A stretch of 40,612 nt of DNA, from the NCBI RefSeq assembly GCF_024814435.1, contig NZ_JANUXY010000013.1, positions 1 to 40,612 on the forward strand, written 5' to 3'. The notes below the pieces were generated by a model that was not told the DNA's origin, ran no database searches, and saw only the letters and a program-made list of their open reading frames with translations. Positions 31,167 to 40,612 of this stretch are shown piece by piece. The DNA comes from Staphylococcus americanisciuri (GTDB lineage: Bacteria > Bacillota > Bacilli > Staphylococcales > Staphylococcaceae). The position numbers and the translations under genes are program-made. The first letter of the stretch is position 1; each line of letters opens with the position of its first letter.

Positions 31167-33236
31167 ATGCAGAAAGCTTTTCGTAACGTGCTATTTGTAG
31201 CGCTGATTGGCGTCGTCATCTTTGGGTTATTTTCATGGATTAACGGCAATGGTAATATCCCAAAAGAACTTACTTATAATCAATTTATGCAAAAGTTGGA
31301 GAAAGGTGACCTTAAGTCATTAGAGATTCAACCAGACAATAATGTGTATAAGGTGAGCGGTAAGTTAAAAAATAACGATGATTACGCGTCAACGGTATTA
31401 TTTAATAATGATAAAGAGCTAGATAAAATTACTGATACAGCTCAAAAACAAAGCGGATTAGAATTTACAGTGAAAGAAGAAGAAGGACAGAGTGTGTTCG
31501 TGAGCATTATCTCAACATTAATTCCTGTCTTAGTGATTGCATTACTTTTCATTTTCTTCTTGAGCCAAGCACAAGGTGGTGGCGGTGGCGGTCGTATGAT
31601 GAACTTCGGTAAGTCTAAGGCGAAGATGTACGACAGTCAAAAAGGTCGCGTCCGCTTCTCAGATGTTGCCGGTGCAGATGAAGAAAAACAAGAGTTAGTA
31701 GAGATTGTTGACTTCTTGAAAGACAACAAGAAGTTTAAACAAATGGGCTCTCGTATTCCTAAAGGTGTGCTCTTAGTAGGTCCTCCAGGTACTGGTAAGA
31801 CATTGTTAGCGCGTGCTGTTGCAGGTGAAGCTGGCGTACCATTCTTCTCGATTAGTGGTTCAGACTTTGTAGAGATGTTTGTCGGTGTTGGTGCGAGTCG
31901 TGTACGTGATTTATTTGAGAATGCGAAGAAAAACGCCCCATGTATTATTTTTATCGATGAGATTGATGCAGTTGGACGTCAACGTGGTGCCGGTGTTGGT
32001 GGCGGTCACGATGAGCGTGAACAAACATTGAACCAATTATTAGTAGAAATGGATGGTTTCGGTGAGAACGAAAACATCATTATGATTGCAGCGACGAACC
32101 GTCCCGATATTTTGGATCCAGCACTTTTACGTCCAGGTCGTTTTGACCGTCAAATTCAAGTGGGTCGTCCGGATGTTAAGGGGCGTGAAGCGGTATTACA
32201 TGTGCATGCCAAGAACAAACCGTTAGATGAGACGGTAGACCTTAAAGCAATTGCGCAACGAACACCAGGTTTTTCAGGCGCAGACTTGGAAAACTTATTG
32301 AATGAAGCCTCATTAATTGCAGCGCGTAGTGGTAAGCAAAAAATCGACATGCGTGATATTGAGGAAGCGACAGATCGTGTTATTGCTGGTCCTGCGAAAA
32401 AATCACGTGTCATCTCTGAGAAAGAACGCAATATCGTTGCACACCATGAAGCAGGTCATACAGTTATTGGTATGGTCTTAGATGAAGCAGAAGTGGTGCA
32501 TAAAGTAACAATTGTTCCTCGTGGTCAAGCGGGTGGTTATGCAATGATGCTACCTAAACAAGATCGTTTCTTAATGACTGAGCCAGAATTACTGGATAAG
32601 ATTTGTGGACTATTAGGTGGGCGTGTTGCAGAAGATGTGATTTTCGGTGAAGTTTCTACAGGTGCTTCTAACGACTTTGAGCGTGCGACACAAATTGCGC
32701 GTGAGATGGTTACGCAATATGGTATGAGTAAAAAGCTCGGGCCATTACAATTTTCACATGGTGGCGGACAAGTCTTTTTAGGTAAAGATATGTCAGGAGA
32801 GCCTGAATACTCAGGTCAGATTGCCTTTGAGATTGATAAAGAAGTACAACGTATTATTAAAGAGCAATATGAGCGTTGTAAACAAATTCTATTAGAGCAT
32901 GAATCTCAACTACGCCTTATTGCTGAAACGCTGCTTACTGAAGAAACATTGGTAGCAGAACAAATTCAATCATTGTTCCATGAAGGTCATTTACCAGAAG
33001 TGAATTATGATGATGCAAAAGTAGTCGACCGTTCTGAAGATGAATTCGGCGACGGAAAATATGGTAAATCTTATGAAGAGATTCGTCGTGAGCAGCAAGA
33101 GATGACAGATCGTACTACAAGTTCGTCCGATCGCAATGAAGCATCGACAGAGGACGAAGCAGAAGATACAACAGCGTATGATCAAGCGCCAGAAATAGAT
33201 CAACCAGGTGACAATCAAACACCACCACGTCAATAA
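31167..33236 (+). CDS. ftsH: ATP-dependent zinc metalloprotease FtsH
   Basis: A 689-residue membrane-anchored AAA+ protease that degrades misfolded membrane proteins and short-lived regulators. Membrane segments lie at about 7-24 and 112-133, flanking an external domain. Walker A GPPGTGKT is at 205-212, Walker B IFIDEIDA and SRH region [20 protein letters not shown] follow, and the zinc motif HEAGH is at 427-431. The C-terminal 60 residues are acidic, polar and low in complexity. GGAGG precedes the ATG by 8-9 nt. Confidence 0.98.
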   Translation: MQKAFRNVLFVALIGVVIFGLFSWINGNGNIPKELTYNQFMQKLEKGDLKSLEIQPDNNVYKVSGKLKNNDDYASTVLFNNDKELDKITDTAQKQSGLEFTVKEEEGQSVFVSIISTLIPVLVIALLFIFFLSQAQGGGGGGRMMNFGKSKAKMYDSQKGRVRFSDVAGADEEKQELVEIVDFLKDNKKFKQMGSRIPKGVLLVGPPGTGKTLLARAVAGEAGVPFFSISGSDFVEMFVGVGASRVRDLFENAKKNAPCIIFIDEIDAVGRQRGAGVGGGHDEREQTLNQLLVEMDGFGENENIIMIAATNRPDILDPALLRPGRFDRQIQVGRPDVKGREAVLHVHAKNKPLDETVDLKAIAQRTPGFSGADLENLLNEASLIAARSGKQKIDMRDIEEATDRVIAGPAKKSRVISEKERNIVAHHEAGHTVIGMVLDEAEVVHKVTIVPRGQAGGYAMMLPKQDRFLMTEPELLDKICGLLGGRVAEDVIFGEVSTGASNDFERATQIAREMVTQYGMSKKLGPLQFSHGGGQVFLGKDMSGEPEYSGQIAFEIDKEVQRIIKEQYERCKQILLEHESQLRLIAETLLTEETLVAEQIQSLFHEGHLPEVNYDDAKVVDRSEDEFGDGKYGKSYEEIRREQQEMTDRTTSSSDRNEASTEDEAEDTTAYDQAPEIDQPGDNQTPPRQ

Positions 33237-33251
33237 GACTGATGATTGACA

Positions 33252-33301
33252 GAGGCTTTCTCATAGATGGCATACCACCATCTATTGGGGAAGTCTTTTG
33301 T
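33252..33301 (+). terminator. Terminator of ftsH
   Basis: An 18-bp imperfect stem built on ATAGATGG/CCATCTAT, extended by AGGCTTTCTC/GGGGAAGTCT, with TTTTGTTT after it. Confidence 0.8.
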
Positions 33302-33360
33302 TTATCAGTAGATGTGTAGCAAGTTAGATCTACTAGACAATATTGTGCAAGGCATTTTAG

Positions 33361-33389
33361 TTGTACTTATTTGTTCACGCAAGTATGAT
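33361..33389 (+). promoter_or_regulatory. Possible promoter for hslO
   Basis: TTGTAC and TATGAT are spaced by 17 nt, about 140 nt before the hslO start. Confidence 0.45.
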
Positions 33390-33453
33390 AATGCAACATA
33401 GAGCAATATGATGATGAAAGGTTCGATATCACGGACTATATCATTTGAAATTA

Positions 33454-33470
33454 GGTCAAGTGATGTTAAA
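33454..33470 (+). promoter_or_regulatory. Weak candidate CtsR-like operator before hslO
   Basis: GGTCAAG and TGTTAAA are heptads with a 3-nt spacer, the geometry of the CtsR heat-shock operator (RGTCAAA-NAN-RGTCAAA), but with 6/7 and 5/7 matches and a spacer lacking the central A. It may be chance. Confidence 0.25.
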
Positions 33471-33527
33471 GGGAGCTATGGGCTCATAGCCTTCAATCAT
33501 CATATTTAAAAGGAGAGAATAAAGAAG

Positions 33528-34409
33528 ATGACGCAAGATTATATCGTAAAAGCACTGGCGTACGGTGGAGAAGTTCGTGCGTATAGTGCAAGAACAACAG
33601 ACACAATACAAGAAGCACAAACAAATCATTATACATGGCCTACAACTTCAGCAGCACTTGGTCGTACAATGACAGCAACGGTTATGATGGGGGCAATGTT
33701 AAAAGGTGAACAAAAATTAACTGTGACAGTTAATGGTGATGGTCCGATTGGTAAAATTGTGGCAGATGCAAACGCTAAAGGGAAAGTACGTGGTTATGTA
33801 ACAAATCCGCAAACACACTTTCCACTAAATGATCAAGGGAAATTAGATGTTCGTCGTGCAGTCGGAACGAACGGAGCAATCAATGTGGTCAAAGACTTAG
33901 GTATGCGTGATTATTATACAGGAAATAGCCCTATTGTATCTGGTGAATTAGGTGAAGACTTCACATACTACTTTGCGAATAGTGAACAAGTGCCGTCATC
34001 AGTAGGTGTAGGGGTGCTTGTGAATCCTGATAATACAATTAAAGCAGCAGGTGGTTTTATTATTCAAGTAATGCCTGGCGCAAAAGAAGAAACCATTGCA
34101 AAGTTAGAAGAAGCAATCAATAATATGACACCTGTATCAAAGTTAATTGACCAAGGATATACACCAGAAGAGATGTTAAAAGAAATTTTAGGTGCAGATC
34201 ATGTAGAATTTTTAGAAACAGTGCCAGTTGCATTCGAATGTAACTGTGGGCATGACAAATTTTTAACAGCAATCAAAGGATTGGGTGAAGCTGAGGTAGA
34301 AAGCATGATTCGCGAAGATCATGGAGCAGAAGCTGAATGTCATTTTTGTCGTACAAAGTATCATTTCTCAGAGGAAGCGCTACAAGAGTTACTTGTAACA
34401 ATGAAGTAA
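33528..34409 (+). CDS. hslO: Redox-regulated chaperone Hsp33
   Basis: A 293-residue holdase chaperone activated by oxidative stress and heat. The four zinc-binding, redox-sensing cysteines are Cys238, Cys240, Cys271 and Cys274 (CNCGH and CHFC). The N-terminal chaperone domain has [21 protein letters not shown] sequence and GDGPIG. AAAGGAGAG lies about 10 nt upstream of the ATG. It follows ftsH after a terminator; coaX, present between them in B. subtilis, is absent here. Confidence 0.96.
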   Translation: MTQDYIVKALAYGGEVRAYSARTTDTIQEAQTNHYTWPTTSAALGRTMTATVMMGAMLKGEQKLTVTVNGDGPIGKIVADANAKGKVRGYVTNPQTHFPLNDQGKLDVRRAVGTNGAINVVKDLGMRDYYTGNSPIVSGELGEDFTYYFANSEQVPSSVGVGVLVNPDNTIKAAGGFIIQVMPGAKEETIAKLEEAINNMTPVSKLIDQGYTPEEMLKEILGADHVEFLETVPVAFECNCGHDKFLTAIKGLGEAEVESMIREDHGAEAECHFCRTKYHFSEEALQELLVTMK

Positions 34410-34474
34410 TCAGTGGAGACGATCATTTTTGGTAACTATGGATATTTTTACTTTTGAAATTGTCTGAACAATGT

Positions 34475-34496
34475 TACACTAGTGATATCCGATATA
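34475..34496 (+). promoter_or_regulatory. Candidate cysK promoter with overlapping palindrome
   Basis: TACACT preceded by TG (extended -10) lies 15 nt after TTGAAA. Just downstream is ATATCCGATAT, a short palindrome that would overlap the transcription start. In S. aureus cysK is a target of the CymR repressor, but I cannot match this to the CymR motif with confidence. Confidence 0.35.
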
Positions 34497-34543
34497 ACAA
34501 CTAAGCATTTGAGTGAGATTATAATAAAGTGAGGTTATCGATT

Positions 34544-35473
34544 ATGGTAAGAAAACCCGTAGAAAACATAACTGAAATTATTGGTCAAACACCTGTTGTG
34601 AAGTTACGTCATCAAGCAGGTGAAGATGCAGCAGATATCTATGTAAAATTAGAATATCAAAATCCAGGTGGTTCAGTGAAAGACCGTATCGCATTGGCAA
34701 TGATTGAACAAGCTGAAAAAGAAGGTAAAATCAAACCGGGTGATACGATTGTAGAACCAACAAGTGGTAATACAGGTATCGGTCTTGCATTTGTATGTGC
34801 TGCCAAAGGATACAAAGCTGTATTCACAATGCCTGAAACAATGAGTCAAGAGCGTCGCAACTTATTAAAAGCATACGGTGCAGAGCTTGTGTTAACACCT
34901 GGGTCTGAAGCGATGAAAGGTGCGATTAAAAAGGCGAAAGAATTGAAAGAAGAACATGGTTATTTTGAACCGCAACAATTCGAGAACCTTGCCAATCCAC
35001 GTGTTCACGAATTGACAACAGGTCCAGAACTTGTTGAACAGTTTGAAGGTAAAACAATCGACGCATTCTTAGCCGGTGTTGGAACGGGTGGTACATTATC
35101 TGGTGTAGGTAAAGTCCTAAAAGAGAAATATCCAGATATTCAAATTGTGGCGATTGAACCAGAAGATTCACCAGTATTAAGTGGTGGTGAACCAGGTCCA
35201 CATAAACTTCAAGGTTTAGGGGCTGGTTTTGTTCCAGGTACATTAAACACAGATATTTATGAAGAAGTCATCAAAGTTGGTAACGAAGTAGCGATGGAAA
35301 CATCACGCCGTGTTGCAAAAGAAGAAGGTATCTTAGGTGGTATTTCTTCGGGTGCTGCTATCTATGCGGCAATTCAAAAAGCAAAAGAACTCGGCAAAGG
35401 TAAAACTGTTGTTACGGTATTGCCAAGTAATGGTGAACGTTACCTATCAACACCGTTGTACAACTTTGACTAA
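34544..35473 (+). CDS. cysK: Cysteine synthase A (O-acetylserine sulfhydrylase)
   Basis: A 309-residue fold-type II PLP enzyme that forms cysteine from O-acetylserine and sulfide. The PLP lysine is Lys46 in PGGSVKDR. The TSGNTG substrate loop and the GVGTGGT phosphate loop are intact, and SSGAA lies near the C-terminus. The ATG at 34544 follows GTGAGG by 9 nt; an earlier in-frame ATG at 34529 has no support. A terminator follows within 15 nt. Confidence 0.97.
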   Translation: MVRKPVENITEIIGQTPVVKLRHQAGEDAADIYVKLEYQNPGGSVKDRIALAMIEQAEKEGKIKPGDTIVEPTSGNTGIGLAFVCAAKGYKAVFTMPETMSQERRNLLKAYGAELVLTPGSEAMKGAIKKAKELKEEHGYFEPQQFENLANPRVHELTTGPELVEQFEGKTIDAFLAGVGTGGTLSGVGKVLKEKYPDIQIVAIEPEDSPVLSGGEPGPHKLQGLGAGFVPGTLNTDIYEEVIKVGNEVAMETSRRVAKEEGILGGISSGAAIYAAIQKAKELGKGKTVVTVLPSNGERYLSTPLYNFD

Positions 35474-35485
35474 ATAGTCTTTTTC

Positions 35486-35525
35486 ATCCCGTTAATGCAA
35501 TAGTTGTCATTAGCGGGATTTTTTC
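35486..35525 (+). terminator. Terminator of cysK
   Basis: ATCCCGTTAATG pairs with CATTAGCGGGAT over 12 bp (one G-U), with a 10-nt loop and seven T. Confidence 0.9.
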
Positions 35526-35584
35526 TGTGTCTTTTGAAGAATGGATATATCCAAGCGCACATTTCAGTTGTCTACGCTAAATTT

Positions 35585-35593
35585 TGTTATAAT
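35585..35593 (+). promoter_or_regulatory. Extended -10 promoter for the folate operon
   Basis: TGTTATAAT is an extended -10 with perfect TATAAT, 58 nt before folP. The -35 is poor. Confidence 0.65.
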
Positions 35594-35635
35594 AAGTCCA
35601 TTGAATCATAAAATAAAGTTTCTTACATAACTTAG

Positions 35636-36794
<1,159 letters not shown>

Positions 36795-36795
36795 A

Positions 36796-37275
36796 ATGGT
36801 AGACGCATATCTAGGCTTAGGTGGGAACATTGGTGATCGTGAAGCACAGTTAAAAGCAGCGCTTGCACAGTTAGCGAATCATGCACAAATTGAAGTGATT
36901 GCTGTCTCGCCAATGTATGAAACAAAGCCAGTGGGTTATGTCGAACAACCAGATTTTCTCAATGTATGTGTGCATATTCAAACATCACTGACACCACATG
37001 AGCTGTTAGAAGTTGGTCTCGCCATAGAAGCGAACTTACATCGTGTTCGTGATGTACGCTGGGGTCCTCGTACAATTGACATTGATATTTTATTGTACGC
37101 AGACTGTATTATTGAAACACAAACTTTAATGGTGCCGCACCCACGTATGACAGAACGCGCATTTGTGATGATTCCACTTAATGACATTGCGTCAGATGTG
37201 ATTGAACCGCGATCGGGTCGAGCGATTCATACGCTTGTGACGCCGGATGCGACAGTTGTAAGATATAAATCATAA
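36796..37275 (+). CDS. folK: 2-amino-4-hydroxy-6-hydroxymethyldihydropteridine pyrophosphokinase
   Basis: A 159-residue HPPK that transfers pyrophosphate from ATP to hydroxymethyl-dihydropterin, making the FolP substrate. The [12 protein letters not shown] start, [16 protein letters not shown], the [14 protein letters not shown] signature and [12 protein letters not shown] are all present. It begins one base after folB ends. The next gene follows after 47 nt with no terminator. Confidence 0.97.
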   Translation: MVDAYLGLGGNIGDREAQLKAALAQLANHAQIEVIAVSPMYETKPVGYVEQPDFLNVCVHIQTSLTPHELLEVGLAIEANLHRVRDVRWGPRTIDIDILLYADCIIETQTLMVPHPRMTERAFVMIPLNDIASDVIEPRSGRAIHTLVTPDATVVRYKS

Positions 37276-37322
37276 ACAGCGCACCAACAAGAGAGAATGG
37301 AAAGATTGGAGGAATAACTGTT

Positions 37323-39823
<2,501 letters not shown>

Positions 39824-39846
39824 ATATGATTATTGAATATGAGGGC

Positions 39847-39892
39847 GCAGTGAACAAGTGTGTAATAGCATTCGTTCACTGCCTCTTTTTTT
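39847..39892 (+). terminator. Terminator of lysS
   Basis: GCAGTGAAC pairs perfectly with GTTCACTGC, flanked by GAG/CTC, and seven T follow. Confidence 0.9.
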
Positions 39893-39937
39893 GCTGTTAA
39901 CAATAATTAAAAAAAGGATAAAACTTTATCGAAAGTG

Positions 39938-39967
39938 TTGACAAATATTAATGAATTGTTTTAGTAT
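39938..39967 (+). promoter_or_regulatory. Promoter of the 5S-tRNA cluster
   Basis: A consensus TTGACA is followed 18 nt later by TAGTAT; TATATA at 39965 is an alternative. The leader holds two hairpins, CGCT/AGCG near 39976 and the perfect GATGTTT/AAACATC at 40004-40021, before the 5S gene. Confidence 0.6.
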
Positions 39968-40108
39968 ATAAAAGTCGCTAAAATAAGCGAAGGAAAACAA
40001 GAGGATGTTTACAAAAACATCAACAAAGTGTAAAATTAACTGTTGAAATCCAATTGCAAACCTAGTATTATAAATAAAGTAGTCGCAAATGCACTGCAGA
40101 AATAATTG

Positions 40109-40223
40109 TCTGGTGATGATAGCGAAGAGGTCACACCTGTTCCCATGTCGAACACAGAAGTTAAGCTCTTTAGCGCCGATGGTAGTCGGACTTACGTTCC
40201 GCAAGAGTAGGACGTTGCCAGTC
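40109..40223 (+). rRNA. rrf: 5S ribosomal RNA, second copy, heading a tRNA cluster
   Basis: It is nearly identical to the first 5S in its central 80 nt, with one base change (CCCATGTCG against CCCATGCCG). The ends differ: helix I reads CTGGTGAT with GTTGCCAG, so both strands changed and pairing is kept. No 16S or 23S precedes it in the window; it is followed within 12 nt by tRNA genes, so 5S is the first gene of this transcript. Confidence 0.95.
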
Positions 40224-40234
40224 TGTTATATAAT

Positions 40235-40310
40235 GGAGAATTAGCTCAGCTGGGAGAGCATCTGCCTTACAAGCAGAGGGTCGGCGGTTCGAACCCGTCA
40301 TTCTCCACCA
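40235..40310 (+). tRNA. tRNA-Val (UAC)
   Basis: 76 nt with encoded CCA. Acceptor stem GGAGAAT pairs with ATTCTCC. The anticodon loop CTTACAA gives anticodon UAC, and the T-loop GTTCGAA is present. Confidence 0.97.
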
Positions 40311-40313
40311 TTT

Positions 40314-40389
<76 letters not shown>

Positions 40390-40395
40390 TTCATT

Positions 40396-40471
40396 GAGCC
40401 ATTAGCTCAGTTGGTAGAGCATCTGACTTTTAATCAGAGGGTCAGAGGTTCAAATCCTCTATGGCTCACCA
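40396..40471 (+). tRNA. tRNA-Lys (UUU)
   Basis: 76 nt with encoded CCA. Acceptor GAGCCAT with ATGGCTC; loop CTTTTAA gives anticodon UUU; T-loop GTTCAAA. Confidence 0.97.
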
Positions 40472-40486
40472 TATAAATTTTATTGA

Positions 40487-40561
40487 GCAGAAGTAGTTCA
40501 GCGGTAGAATACAACCTTGCCAAGGTTGGGGTCGCGGGTTCGAATCCCGTCTTCTGCTCCA
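40487..40561 (+). tRNA. tRNA-Gly (GCC)
   Basis: 75 nt with encoded CCA. Acceptor GCAGAAG with CTTCTGC; loop TTGCCAA gives anticodon GCC; T-loop GTTCGAA. Confidence 0.97.
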
Positions 40562-40568
40562 TTATTTT

Positions 40569-40612
40569 GCCGGGGTGGCGGAACTGGCAGACGCACAGGA
40601 CTTAAAATCCTG
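40569..40612 (+). tRNA. tRNA-Leu (UAA), cut by the window end
   Basis: The acceptor 5' strand GCCGGGG, a class II D-arm with TGGCGGAACTGGCAGACGC and anticodon stem CAGGA/TCCTG are visible. Loop CTTAAAA gives anticodon UAA. The variable arm, T-arm and 3' end lie outside the window. Confidence 0.93.

Noticed and set aside
39926..40204. 92-codon minus-strand ORF across the 5S promoter and gene
   Set aside because: It overlaps a promoter and a 5S rRNA gene and has no ribosome site or domain.

Overview
The window is a chromosomal core segment of a low-GC Gram-positive coccus, almost certainly a Staphylococcus other than S. aureus. The gene order from the Orn/Lys/Arg decarboxylase gene through tmk, darA, holB, ricT and onward to lysS and a 5S rRNA-tRNA cluster is the staphylococcal version of the Bacillus subtilis yaaO-to-lysS region. 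The sporulation genes found there in Bacillus are absent (yabG, sspF, spoVT, yabP, yabQ, spoIIE), as are abrB and coaX. Species cannot be fixed from the sequence alone.

Layout. A 5S rRNA gene and its terminator (1-160) are followed by a non-coding stretch with a dispersed repeat. Next is the only gene on the minus strand: an ABC-F ATPase with its own promoter, a 40-codon leader ORF and a foldable leader RNA (597-2436). All remaining genes are on the plus strand. They are: speA-type decarboxylase, tmk, darA, holB, ricT, yabA, trmN6, yazA and rsmI (2517-8903); metG, tatD, rnmV, ksgA and veg (8980-13604); ispE, purR, ridA, spoVG, glmU, prs and rplY (14261-20185); pth, mfd, a MATE-like flippase, mazG, rqcP and divIC (20742-28181); an S1-domain gene, tilS, hpt and ftsH (28458-33236); hslO and cysK (33528-35473); folP, folB, folK, dusB and lysS (35651-39823). 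The window ends with a second 5S rRNA and tRNAs Val, Thr, Lys, Gly and a truncated Leu.

How the genes fit together. Most maintain information processing and precursor supply: tRNA charging, modification and recycling (metG, lysS, tilS, dusB, trmN6, pth), rRNA maturation and modification (rnmV, ksgA, rsmI), stalled-ribosome rescue (rqcP), replication and repair (tmk, holB, yabA, mfd), nucleotide and PRPP supply (prs, hpt, purR), cell wall and isoprenoid precursors (glmU, ispE), folate (folPBK), cysteine (cysK) and proteostasis (ftsH, hslO). Start and stop codons overlap at several junctions (pth/mfd, mfd/flippase, flippase/mazG, mazG/rqcP, tilS/hpt, folP/folB), which indicates co-translation.

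The less ordinary signals are non-coding. They are the ABC-F leader, which looks like an antibiotic-responsive attenuator; a three-copy intergenic repeat family that always sits just downstream of a terminator; a structured rplY leader with a possible 5S-like motif; and a long-range stem upstream of pth. No phage, insertion sequence, CRISPR array or defence island was seen.
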